Shown here: positions 1 through 11,167 of the stretch, piece after piece | How positions within the stretch are numbered: the stretch's first letter is position 1 | How the letters are laid out: each line of letters opens with the position of its first letter | Assembly (NCBI GenBank): GCA_000697475.1 | Contig: JNEU01000747.1 | Coordinates: 1-64,000, forward strand | Source: Lichtheimia corymbifera B2541 | Lineage: Eukaryota; Mucoromycota; Mucoromycetes; Mucorales; Lichtheimiaceae | DNA: 64,000 nucleotides | Reading direction: 5' to 3' | Notes under the pieces: generated by a model | What the model was told of the DNA's origin: nothing | Database searches by the model: none | What the model saw: the letters and a program-made list of their open reading frames with translations, nothing else | Program-made: the position numbers and the translations under genes

Positions 1-146
1 AACATACAAAAAAGGAAACCCATCTTTCAATATACTTCCAAGCGTATCCTGCAGGTAAATAAATAAAAGCAACATATAAACCAATATGGAATAAGCAAAG
101 CAAATCTTATTTGGTGATGGGTGTTGGTGGGTGTTGTTGACATATA

Positions 147-178
<32 letters not shown>

Positions 179-334
179 TGTGGGGTGAGTGGGTCATTGC
201 AGCACATGTAGTGTCTTAGTTATAAGCCGTTCCACGGGAAATCGACGTTTTGCGAGCGAAGTGAGTCAGTTGGTTGCCATAAATAATACGGGCTAGTAAA
301 GCTGCAGAATTACACCATTATTTTATTATTACTA
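1..334. other. Intergenic, 3' flank of NDC80
   Basis: No open frame with recognisable protein character was seen on either strand. The stretch holds a dinucleotide microsatellite and ordinary AT-rich sequence. It probably contains the 3' untranslated region of the leftward kinetochore gene that ends at 335. Confidence 0.6.
146..178. repeat. (AT)n-(GT)n microsatellite
   Basis: A run of alternating AT changes directly into a run of alternating TG. It is a compound dinucleotide repeat, likely length-polymorphic between isolates, and no function is implied. Confidence 0.9.
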
Positions 335-2875
335 TTAGCTAACTGGCAATTTAAAAAGCTTATCCATATTCTCCTTTGACAGTAACTCTTTTTTTGATTC
401 AGTGAGTTCGGTAATCATATTTGCCACCTTTTTAACGTCACTTCTAATCTTCTGCACTTGCTCCTGCGTCCTGGCTACTGTCTCCTCGTACCTAGAATAA
501 GATAGCAAGGGTGTAAGTCTCCTACACTGACTATGTCACCTTTATACATACTTGATACGAGCATCCTCTTCTTGACTCTTGAGAGATAAGACCTCCTTCT
601 TCGCCTGGTTTCGAGCCTGCTTCGCTGCATTTTCACGCTGGTTCAATTCTCGAAGGCTGTCGTCCATTTCTTTAGCGATAGACTATAAAATAGCGATGTT
701 ACAAAGGAGCCTTGAATATCAACTTTTCCAAAGAAATCAACTTACAGCCTTTAGCTCTTCGAACGACCGAGTCTCATGTTCAAGTTGTTCTTGTAGCTGC
801 CTTAGACTTTCTTCTTCTGCAGGTATAGAATTCTTGATCTCAGCATATCGGTCACGGGTGGCTCGTAGCTTTTCAGATGCTTGTTGCAAAGCTTGGCTGT
901 ATTGGTTTTGTAGGTTTTGTAAATGTGGCTATAAAGTATGGAATTAGAGATCCCATATGACCAGCAAATGGATGACTTACGAGCAAATCATTTTCCCAGT
1001 CTACAGATGACATTTCTTCAAGCGTCCTGCCTTCTGGATTGAAGATAAAGCGATAATCTTTGCCATTCGCATTCGGTGCTGTGCTGGGGATAAGGCCGGC
1101 TTCAGTCGCTTCGCTGTTATATTCATGCATGTCTTTTTGGATCTATAACGTGGATCAGCATATACCCGATTGCGTGTCAAGGGGAAATCCGACTTACATC
1201 TTCGCGCATTTGTTGCATCTGTATCTCTCTTGATTTATATTCCTGCTCGAGCTCACTGATCCTTTCCTTGTTGCTGAGAGACTTCTTCTCCAGTTCAACT
1301 TGTTCATTTGCCATCCCTGCCACTTGCTCCGGTGATAGGTCCATTTCCTTGAATCGTGCCAATACATCATCATACTCTTGTTCTGTCGTCTGAATCTCTC
1401 TCACTAAAAGTGAAAATCAATACCTGGATCCAACACAGCATGATACCATAGCCCTATTGAGTCTTGACTTACTTTTCGCATCGAGCGCTTCCTTCAATCT
1501 CTCATTAAGATCCGTATATTTTGCTATACGCCGCCGCTTGTCATCACAGAATTCTTTGTACTTGATCATATCCTCTTTCATTTCACGAAGACCCTCCTCA
1601 AGACGTTTGACCGTTTCCTAGATCGAGGAATTAGCGATAGAGATCCCAAAAGCACAACGTTGAATCTTACCTTTCTCTTTTGTATTTCTTCCTCTTCCTT
1701 TATCTGACGCTGCCTTACTTCCTGTAGTCGCCTGATTTCTTGACGGTACTGCTCATTCAATTCCTCTATATGTATATGAAAACGCATGGTTAGCTTCCTA
1801 AAGCACATGCTATATCAGTAGGATATTACCAAAGACAGACTTCAGCTTAGCATCGGTCTCCGTAAATTCATCGGCACCATTCATGAACTCGTTGTAGGTT
1901 GTAACAGTGTAGGCGTAAAACAAGTCATTCATATCGGTTGGTCCTCCTTTTTCCTCCTCTTCCTCCTTCTCAATCCGAGACATCTCATGATCATATATCT
2001 GTGAACCCATAAAGAGATGATGAATGAATGAATCAGGTTTATGGCACATGAACTTACCTTGCACATGGTCACAAACCAGTGAAGTAGTGATAGAAACGTT
2101 GGGAATAAATGGGGTGCACCAATGGAATGAAGGGACCTTGGACTCAGTTGATCGCAATAGGGATATCTATGAGTTGTTAAATGAGACCCCATATCCCATA
2201 TCAAGACCAAACGACCATTGTACCTTAATGAACGAAGCACATCGATATACTCGTCTTCGAATTTCTCTCGTACGTATTGATAAGATGGAACCATGTGATG
2301 ATGAAGATGCTTGAACATGTTTTGAAAGTTGCGAAGTGTGAGACCACGAAGCATTTGTCGTGTAACCTGGCCATAGCTGGAATCACGAAGATAGTCAATG
2401 ATGCATTGCATGGCTCGTTTTTGGTATTCTGGGCTGCGTATATCAGACTTGGATTTGGCTTTTGATGTTTGAGTGACTGTTGCTGATGCTGATGATGATG
2501 ATGATGCCTTGGCTACTGAAGAAGAAGCACCAGTACGATTGGATGGGCGAGAGCTACTTGCAGGTCTATGATGATAAGGTGGAATATAAGCTATGCGCAC
2601 ACGACTATTGCCCTGCCCATGGCCCTGCTTGCAATTGACACCCACGGATCTTTAATGGCTACACTTCGTTTCGTGCGTCCTTCAGCTGGAGTAGTAGTAG
2701 CAACTTCAATGCGCTGTGGTCCAAGTGAATGGCTGCTGTGATGCGGTGCTGATAACCGCGGCATTTTGGGGTCGTTGGAGGCAAGTCGATTGGCTCTCAC
2801 CCCGGTTGTTGTTGCTGTGTGTGATAATTTTGACTGATGGGGTTCATTGTCGCTAATGGTATAACGTCGTTTCAT
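335..2875 (-). CDS. NDC80: Kinetochore protein NDC80 (HEC1 homologue)
   Basis: Outer-kinetochore subunit of the Ndc80 complex that binds spindle microtubules. The start is MKRRYTISDN at 2875 and the stop follows DKLFKLPVS at 335. The N-terminal third has a basic Ser/Thr-rich tail. The calponin-homology domain follows: NFQNMFKHLH, KFEDEYIDVLRSLRYPY after removal of an intron, then SIGAPHLFPTFLSLLHWFVTMCK. The rest is long coiled coil, read through about eight small exons (for example EIRRLQEVRQRQIKEEEE, LEQEYKSREIQMQQMRED, QLEHETRSFEELKA). The loop region carries the family-typical GKDYRFIFNPEG. The estimated length, somewhat over 600 residues, fits the family. One intron (2605-2645) would be only 41 nt. 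Identification is by recognised conserved blocks. Internal exon joins were placed by eye. Confidence 0.93.
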
Positions 2876-3992
2876 TGTAGGATTGTGTTGACTGGAATAC
2901 AAGAAAAACGCGCTCGGAGCGGAGGCAAGGAACAACGCGAGCTCACAAGGAAACCACGACCACGTGACGCAATTGAATTTCCTGTGTGATATGCATGAAT
3001 TCACTACCTTCAGAAAGAGATCCCCAATGTTGCACTTGAAATTGAATAAACGATCTAAAGCATCTTTTTTATTAGCAATACCTGATTCCAGTATCACATG
3101 ATCAAAGGTTCCTTTACACTCAAATAATAAAGTACGCTGTAGTATTGTTTGTCGTGCTGCTATAATTGCTGTTGCCACCCTGCTATCTTCTTTTGATGTA
3201 TGGGTTGAGGGGTCTATAATACAGTAAAACGTTGTCTATAAGCATTGGGAAAACATCATCGGATGCATTAATTCAAACTAAACCTTGCGCTTATGATTGG
3301 TTCTATGCTCACCCCTTATTACGCTGACGATAATTTCCTAAACATCTTGGATGCTCTTTGTTTCTTTGTCAATCAACAAAGACCATGTTTGGCTCTTTCA
3401 TCAAGGAATACATTCCTTTTTCCTTTATCACAATGAATCATGTACAATACATGATTTATTCGTGGGTTATGTACAAAGCATGGGAGATGGCATATAATAG
3501 TAATACATAAATAAATCAAGGATGCATTTATTGAATCTACATCGATGGTATAACAACTTTTTGTTTGTGGCGTCAAGAATAGCATTCAATAGATGGTTGA
3601 ATCTATGATGGTGGAAGCATAACTGACATTTGCAAAGTGAAAGATAGGTTGATCCAAGTTCACGGTATCCTGTAGCCCCTTACACATGTGATCAAGTGCA
3701 CGTGTAATATCCATATCCTGGATACTTACATATCCAAAGGTGAGTCCACAGACCCGTAAACATATTACATCCGATCTGGAAACCCCTTTTTTCTGCAAAA
3801 TAGCCAGTCGGCATCTTGACACGATGGACGTTGCAGAGGCATGTTAGGATTTTTTTCCGTCTCAATAAGAACATGCGCTTCACTATTTCCTTTCTTGCCA
3901 GAGCATTTCATTTCCAACCTGGATAAGAGAGCCCTCATCCATCTTTCACTTTTGGGACTCTTTCCTTAGCTCCACAAGCACAAACGCACGGA
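2876..3992. other. Intergenic between divergent NDC80 and GH47 genes, with unassigned small open frames
   Basis: About 1.1 kb separates two divergent genes. Just upstream of NDC80 on the minus strand, an open frame runs from 3178 (MATAIIAARQTILQRTLLFE) toward the NDC80 start. A second minus-strand open frame runs from 3822 to 3586 (VICLRVCGLTFGY, then a GTAAGT donor-like site). Neither resembles a family I recognise. They could be an unannotated small gene, upstream open frames or chance. A small spliced gene at 3586-3883 cannot be excluded. Confidence 0.4.
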
Positions 3993-5973
3993 ATGCACAT
4001 ACCCATCTGGGCGACCACAGTCTTTTTATTCAGTATCAGCGGATTTGCTGCTGCTGCCCCTGCCGATACCAAATCCAACAACAGCCCTGATCCACGCACT
4101 GAAGTGATCAAAAACGCGTTTAGACACGCTTGGAATGGATACCATCAACATGCTTTTGGACACGATGAACTGAAACCAGTGACAAATGGCACAAACGATT
4201 CACGGTAGGAAAAGCTGGCATGACCAATAATACGATAACAGGAAATTAAAATGCTCATTGTTATGATCCTCATTGACCGTTGTTAGCAATGGATGGGGAG
4301 GTAAGACGGCCTAGATAGTAAACGATTCGAAAAAGTGCATACTCAATTGCCTATTCATTCCGATAGCATCCATTTTTGATGCCCTGGATACAATGATTAT
4401 AATGGGTCTGGAAGATGAATACCAGCAAGCCTTAGAACACGTCAAAAACGTTGACTGGAATTCCACAAGTGATCCCAGCAAGACTTTTGAGACCAATATA
4501 CGATACCTTGGAGGATTACTCTCAGCATATGATTTACGCCCTGACCAAGCACTTTTGGACAAGGCAATTGAGCTGGCGGACAAGGTCATTATGCCAGCCT
4601 ACAATACACCCAATGGCATCCCAGCTGCTTATGTGAATGTTGCCACGTGAGTGTAGCACATGCATGCAAATCTAAATGGCACATGAAGCATTAATGTATG
4701 CATGATTAGTGGCGAGCCAACCGATGACCATGATCTCATCTTGGCTGAATTTGGATCCTTGCAGCTTGAGCTTGTGCGGCTCAGTCAACTCACTGGCAAT
4801 CAGCGTTATGCCTCCGTTGCCAACGAGGTCATTTACGCCATTGACAATGTAACCACACCCTTCCCTGGTCTTTATCCCATTACATGGTCATTAGATGATT
4901 TTACACCTTCAAGCAGTAAGAATGATTTTGTCTAACCTCCCCCCTCCTTGAGCATGGTATTGATGCTTTGTATAGGCTACATTACGATTTCCGGTGGTGG
5001 TGACAGCTATTATGAATACTTGCTAAAGACCGACATGTTGATGCGAGATGAGCATCAGCTTAACATGTGGAAGAAATCCGTCGACAGCATGCAAACATAT
5101 CTTCGATCTGAAGCCGCCAGCAACATGGTATTCTTGGGTGAATTGAACGAAGACTACAAGCTGCTGCAAACGGGCGAATTAGTATGCTTCATCCCTGGCA
5201 ACTTGTTGCTCGGAGCACGTTATCTTAATGATGACAATATTGCCAAATTTGCTAATGAGCTCATGGATGGCTGCTATGACGCATGGGCATTGACGCCAAC
5301 AGGAATCGCACCTGAAACATGGGGATGGATCGATAAGAGCCAAAATATCACCAGCTTCCCTACAGCTATGCAAATGGCTATGCAAACGACTGGATACATT
5401 GCTCAAGATCTTTCATATGATCTAAGACCAGGTTAGTGAGCATGATGGATAAGGTAAAGACAGCAGTTCACGAATACCTATTCCCATGATAGAAACTCTT
5501 GAAAGCATATTCTACTTTTATCGTCTCACTGGTGATAAAAAGTACCAGGTAAACAAAGCAGTTGTCTTCCTGCAGCAACATAGGGGAAGAATAACAAAAA
5601 GGTCATGGGGGCCCATTCTCATCGTGCATGCATACACATTCTAGGACATGGCATGGAAGATCTTTGAATCTATTGAAAAGTATTGCAAAACATCAGCTGG
5701 ATACACTCGTATCGGCGATGTGTCCAGTGTGGATCAAGTCAATCCCCTTGACTTTGAAGAGAGGTATGCATCATGCTACAAAAACTTCCGAATGTGCGGG
5801 GTTCATACATTAACGACGTGTATGTCAATAGTTATTTCTTTGCCGAAACCTTGAAATACCTTTACTTGATCTTTAGTGATCCAAGTATCATCTCTTTGGA
5901 TGAATATGTACTCAACACGGAAGCTCACCCCTTTAAGCTCACCAACAAGATTAAGGTCCAAGCAGAGTTCTAG
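3993..5973 (+). CDS. Class I alpha-1,2-mannosidase, glycoside hydrolase family 47, secretory
   Basis: Trims alpha-1,2-linked mannose from N-glycans in the secretory pathway or outside the cell. The first ~22 residues ([21 protein letters not shown]) form a signal peptide. Eight exons join in frame: 3993-4204, 4287-4300, 4367-4646, 4710-4915, 4976-5431, 5493-5548, 5645-5763 and 5832-5973, giving about 494 residues, the usual length for secreted fungal members. Family blocks appear in order: [86 protein letters not shown] and NTEAHPF. By family knowledge the acids in [21 protein letters not shown] and AETLKY, and the Thr of NTEAHP, form the catalytic and Ca2+ site. All are present. The 14-nt second exon is needed to complete NGWGA. 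No C-terminal anchor or retention signal is seen. Confidence 0.95.
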
Positions 5974-6553
5974 ATAGAGTAGTAGTACATAATACATTAC
6001 GGCGGTGACTACATGTATACAGCACCCCATTTTATCATTGTATCCATGATCCCTTAAAAAACATGCATGAATGAATGCACAATAGCCAAACATCAAAAAA
6101 GGCAATGTTATATTTTTCTTTCATTTCTTTCTTTGTTCTTTGCATAATACAAGGATGTCAAATGGTGGGGGAGACTATTTCGATGTGACTGAGCGGCTTT
6201 ACTTGTGGAAGCAGCAGCTATTCTTGGCACCTAACCCATTCAGCAACCAAAACGGACGCCTCGGTCTTGCTCCCATAATTACCCCACATGGCAGGAAGTG
6301 TTGCAGTCAAAAAGCAAGGTAAGCTGTGGAAATGGAGAGCACAAGAGCAGCCTACCTTAATGGTACGACCTTGGTCATGGACATCGATGAACTCATGAGC
6401 AGTATACGCCCATACAATAGAGAACTTGTTGACCGAGGAGCAACAATCCTTTTTGAACCAAACGACTGCCGATATTGACCGATTGCAACAAGGTGATCAC
6501 CAGAGAATTAGAGTGAGGCTAGTGGTGTTAGCGGTTTGACTAATATGCTCGAG
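5974..6553. other. Gap between GH47 and SGF73 genes with conflicting open frames
   Basis: This stretch may hold 5' exons of the following SGF73-like gene or a small separate gene. On the plus strand an open frame from 6154 starts MSNGGGDYFDVTERLY and ends before a GTAAGC donor-like site near 6319. On the minus strand, about 6365-6470 reads VNKFSIVWAYTAHEFIDVHD and continues into a GTAGGC site, which looks at least as protein-like. I do not recognise either, and strand and structure are unresolved. Confidence 0.35.
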
Positions 6554-8270
6554 TTGGCAAGATATTACAACGCTCGTCAATCCTCTCATATCAAAGGCAA
6601 CTGACAGTTGGTCCAAGCATGTTACACCGAGTACGCTTTCAGTTTTCCACGAGGATGGTCATTGGGAAAGGATATCAGAGAAAGCAGAGGCCAATCTCTT
6701 GAAACGCACCTATAAATCCCCTGACGCTACTTCTTGGACGGCGATGATGGCTTCATTGGGTGACGGTATGTATCATGGCTTACATGCACAAGGTAGAATA
6801 ATGCATCCTCACTGTTATTATTTAGACGAATCCGACACTGTATCCGACGAGCCCCTTTCTCCCACTGTGACACAACTCGACGTCAATGACAGGAAGACAT
6901 ATGGGACAATGACAATGGAAGAGGATGTGATTATAGTCACTTGCAAATCATGTAATCGACCGATTCTTATGAGTGCTTTCCAGCAACATTCTGGTAGGAT
7001 ACAAAAAACATCTCATTTTAAAGTTTGTAATACGCTAATCACGTGATGTATGATCTTGCAGAGTCATGCGGTGCAGGTGTCAAGAAGCCACGAGCATTGA
7101 CAAGTTCTGAACAAGCCAATCTAGCCAAAGGGATATTTTCGGATGAAGAAGATGAGGATATATCAAAGCAAACAAATGAATCACACAAAAAGGGTATCAC
7201 TGTGAAGCATGAGCCCGAGGTACATCAAGGTATTGCGGATATAATGGACTAAGGGTGTGGTTCATCATCACTCATTTTTCTCCTTGTACACATTTATCAA
7301 GACATTGCATCGGCCAAGCGTCCTCCATCCGCTGACAAAAAGAAAAGTAAAAAGGAAAAGCAAAAGCAAAAGGCTGCTCCAAAGCCCAAGCGTAAGTGTT
7401 TTGGGATTTCCCAAGTGATATTATACTGACGCTTGTAACCCATAGCACCGTTGGATTTGGATAAGCAGTGTGGCGTGCTTCAGGGACCCAACAATACACC
7501 ATGTACTCGGTCATTGACATGCAAAAGTCACTCCATGGGAGCCAAGCGTGCTGTTGCAGGGCGTTCACAACCTTATGATCTTCTTCTTGCTGCGTATCAA
7601 AAAAAGGCGATTGGACGTCCTCAAAGTAAGATGATTTGCGGAACTTTTGGGTGGATGAGAATAATGCAGCCACATCAAATCTAATCAACATCTTTGTTCA
7701 TTTTCCCTTATACTTCCAGCGGGTGCAACAACCGATCGAAAGGGGACAAGTGTTGTATCGATCAAAGCTGGCAAATCAGGTGGCAAGCGACATGTTGGTG
7801 ATATGAGCAGCAGTAGCAGCAGCGATATAGCGGCGGCAGGAGGACAAGAGGAACAATACATCAACTCGGATGAGGAATTAGAAAATGTGCTTGATGCCAT
7901 GCGGTACAGCCGACCCACACCTTTGGCCCAGAAATCGTTTTATTTTGTGAAGAGGCGACGACAATGTTATCGACTCCATGATATATTGCTTGATACCATT
8001 ACTCCCAAAAACAATTCCCAGCTTGACCATCTCCACAGTAACACCAACATGTTCCATCCTCGTCATCATCCGCAACAGACAACATTACGATCGGTGAATA
8101 CATCAGCCGTGTCAGCATCAACATCAACAACAGGCGGTGTCCGTGCTGCAGGTCAACAAAATGAATTAGCGCTCCCCACATTGATCAGGATCCCAGGCCT
8201 TGCCGCTGGAGGGGCCATGCGCGCTTCAGGAGGGGCTATGAATGGTGGTGTTTTGCGTGACACTAGATAG
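6554..8270 (+). CDS. SGF73: SAGA complex subunit Sgf73 / ataxin-7-like protein (5' end uncertain)
   Basis: Sgf73 anchors the deubiquitinase module to the SAGA co-activator in the nucleus. Two diagnostic parts are readable. The first is an N-terminal zinc finger spanning an intron near 6994-7060, [17 protein letters not shown] then SESC, giving C-x2-C-x11-H-x3-C. The second is an SCA7 domain near 7450-7620: [27 protein letters not shown] and [17 protein letters not shown] Lys-rich linker ([14 protein letters not shown]) lies between them. The C-terminal exon is Ser/Thr/Asn-rich and ends with RDTR at 8270. The first exon assigned here (SWSKHVTPS ... [16 protein letters not shown]) opens after an AG at 6553. 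No start codon lies in that frame, so at least one upstream exon is missing from this span. Confidence 0.85.
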
Positions 8271-9168
8271 ATAAGAACATAAGAGGGAAAATGCGAGATG
8301 TCTGGGGGAAGATGTAGATATATTTATGATAGTTTCAGGTCACACAGAATGAATAGAATTATAGATTGTCTTTTTTGCTTGTAAGATATGGTTTCGAACA
8401 TTTTCGATAAGTGAGCGCACATGGCACTGGAACGAACTTTGCCGCTTATGGTGATGCGGATGATGAATTATTGGGGATTGTCGCTTGACAGCCGCAAGGC
8501 ATAACCGAGCCCACGGGTTCTTAAAAAAAGTGGTTTTGTTTGTGTTGCAACTTGATAATCAAAGTAGGCAATTGGGTCGCCACGACAACTCATTTTATTG
8601 CAGTTTCATCCTTTGAATCCATTAATCCCCTGCATTATGGTGGTACAAGCATGGTGATGACCAACAAGCTCTGTAATGCACATTCAGGGCACAAGCATGA
8701 GATGTAAAATACAATGTAAAATACATCGTGCTCCGAAGTCCTTACTGCATACGCCGAATACATCCACAGTCATCAAATTCGTATTCATAAGCACAAATAA
8801 GCGGTATAGTTGTAACAAAGGATAACTGAATTAGCTTTCATTTTAAATAAAAAGCCTCGTTAATGGGATATAAGCTTCATGCCACGCCATTCAAACATGC
8901 GGAAGCGCACTTGTATCTGTTCCGAGTGTGCGGAAAAGGAAGTTTAAAACGCGAGGGGTAGCTGCGACTCCCCGTTCTTTCGGGGTGACACAGTAAGTTA
9001 TATACGTTTCATACAGGCTGCCAAAACGAATCGACAAACCAAATCTGTTAAAAGATCTCGATTTACCGGCACAGGAAACGTATATATTACATATCACGGC
9101 TTGTCATCACCCACCCCTTCTTTTTTTTTCTTTTCTCTTGTTTCTCTTTCCCCGCATCAACGTTTTCA
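8271..9168. other. Intergenic, nothing recognised
   Basis: About 900 bp between two rightward genes. It has short AT-rich stretches, a small near-duplicate (ATGTAAAATAC twice around 8700-8720) and a weak hairpin-like GGGG/CCCC segment near 8955-8990. No convincing coding frame or RNA gene was seen. A pyrimidine-rich tract just before 9169 fits a promoter or leader of the next gene. Confidence 0.55.
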
Positions 9169-10297
9169 ATGGAGCTTGGGTATGTTACCTATATCAACTT
9201 TGACACCTATTACTACGCTATACAAAATCATGATTCTTACACATGGTTCAAAGTCGACCTGTTCTCCCACCTATCACCAGCATCGAACATCATAATCCAT
9301 CCTTTAGTGCACCGTCAACATGGTCTGCACCTCTCGAACCACGCGCTTTAGGAGAGCATCCCCTTCCGTTTTACGATCAACAAAGCCGCCGACTTTTGCC
9401 ACCCCAACCTAAACTCGCTCCTTCACCCTATTCACAACAGCATGAAAATCCCAGGATTGCAGCTGCACGTAAACGAATGGAGCAAGATATGAATCAGGTA
9501 ATGTATCAAGACTTATACACTGCTACAAGTATGTTTCGCTTATAAATGGGCTACTGTGTAGGTTATGAATCATTGCAACACGATGCGTGAAACCATCCAA
9601 CAACAGCAAGCAATGATTGACACATACAATCAGCAGCCATGGCTCGAGGATATGATTTCTCGTGCAAATGAAGTGCTGAATGCGCTATTGCGTTTGCAAA
9701 AGCAGCAAATGGCTGCACAAGAAGAGCAACGACAAGTGCATTTTTACAACACACCCTACGCACCTCCTGGTTTTTATGTATGTCTGCAACTCACCCACCC
9801 TTTGCACAAAACAAACAATGGATTGACCATTTTTCTTTGTTTACACAGAATTGTATGCCAACCGAAAACAGCGCAATGCACCATGATGACAATGACCACA
9901 TGTCCGGTGGGGGTCGTATCCGACGAAAACGTAGAGTAAGCACATCAACACCCATTTTCATGTGTAAAAGCAAAAAGATGGCTAACACACGCACCCCTTT
10001 TGTTTATAGCAAAGACCCACTTTTCAAGGTCGCTGCCATTCTTGTAACATTTCAGAAACACCTGAATGGCGACGAGGTCCTGACGGAGCACGTACCTTAT
10101 GTAATGCTTGCGGTTTACATTATGCAAAGTTGGAACGTAAGCGGGCAGCCGCTGAAGCCAAGGCCAAAACTGAAGAGCAGGCAAATAATGGGACCGCCAC
10201 AACAACAACAACAACAACACATTCTATGCAATCCATCTCTTCACCCACTAGCACCAATTCAACCGCAACCCAAGATGATTGCGTTTTGACGCCGTAA
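9169..10297 (+). CDS. Single-finger GATA-type zinc finger transcription factor
   Basis: DNA-binding regulator of GATA-type sites. Five exons join: a tiny first exon (MELG, donor near 9180, acceptor AG at about 9253), then [14 protein letters not shown]..., a helical Gln-rich segment ([19 protein letters not shown]), a short exon with [18 protein letters not shown], and the finger exon. The finger reads CHSC, then [20 protein letters not shown], giving C-x2-C-x18-C-x2-C, followed by a basic tail ([17 protein letters not shown]). A Thr-repeat and the C-terminus DDCVLTP follow. The x18 loop with [10 protein letters not shown] resembles the fungal white-collar-2/GATA class, but no PAS domain is seen, so this is not WC-1 or WC-2. 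An alternative start is the ATG at 9243, which keeps the same frame. The target pathway is unknown. Confidence 0.85.
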
Positions 10298-11167
10298 TAA
10301 TAATCTACCACCACCAACATCATCATCATCCACCACACCCTTCCAACCATTATTCAATGCGTTCTTATAAGCCTTGTCCATATCTCATGTTCTTCTCATT
10401 CTTCCCTCTCTCACACACCTCAACCCACTATATATGCTGTAATTTTACATCCCATCTCGTCGTTGTTGATATACCATCATCCTTTGAACGCATTCATATC
10501 CTTCACCGTATTGCTATTTTTCCCTTCTCCCCCTTTTTGTGTACCTATATTCAATACTGTATTTTGTCTTTTCCCCCCATGCACCACATGTATCCATATA
10601 TAAAAGTTTTAGCCCCAACCAATATGCAAGTGGTATCCGTGACAAATTTACGGAGGCAGGTATTTTTGTTCACATGCTTGAATACGTGTCTGTGTCTGTG
10701 TCACAAGATCTCTCGTTACACGATACGTACAATAAAGGGATCATCACCACCAAGCAAATCACATGTCGTGTAATCCTTTTTCAACCCCTCTTGTTATTGT
10801 TCTCTAGAACCCTTGCATGTGCTGTTGATGGTTAGTATTTTATCACTGCAGCAAGTATGAAAACAAACACAATCCATAATTTGAAGCACTTTACCTTCTT
10901 ACTAAGGAAGGGATCACGCGCTTACTACTACTCTTACTGCCATGTTATCGTTACCGTGTTCCATCACTCTTCTAGAATGTAGAGAAATGCATGCATCGTG
11001 CTGTATCTATTTTTACAACCGTGATGGCAATAGCTGATCTTGTTGTTTCATACGTTTATTATGATGGGTGTATTTGCGTGCGTTTTAGATTGATATAGAA
11101 TAGGGAGGGGGTTGGCTACCTAGTATATTTACAAAAGTTGGGGATGTCGTATTTGATGCCGTTGCTA
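10298..11167. other. Intergenic between convergent GATA and PAK genes
   Basis: Holds the 3' flanks of two convergent genes. Pyrimidine-rich open frames on the plus strand (10279-10835) have no protein-like composition and are dismissed. No RNA gene or repeat of note is visible. Confidence 0.6.

Noticed and set aside
1929..2645. Separate GTG-start protein MGVNCKQGHGQG
   Set aside because: It is the second NDC80 exon read into the upstream intron; GTG starts are not expected in fungi.
8930..9000. tRNA or small structured RNA
   Set aside because: Only a short GGGG/CCCC pairing; no cloverleaf or box A/box B found.
9791..9994. Minus-strand frame opposite the GATA exon
   Set aside because: Shadow; the plus strand carries the finger gene with consistent splice sites.
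10279..10835. Plus-strand open frames downstream of GATA gene
   Set aside because: Pyrimidine-rich low complexity, no motif and no splice logic connecting it to the GATA frame, which stops at 10297.
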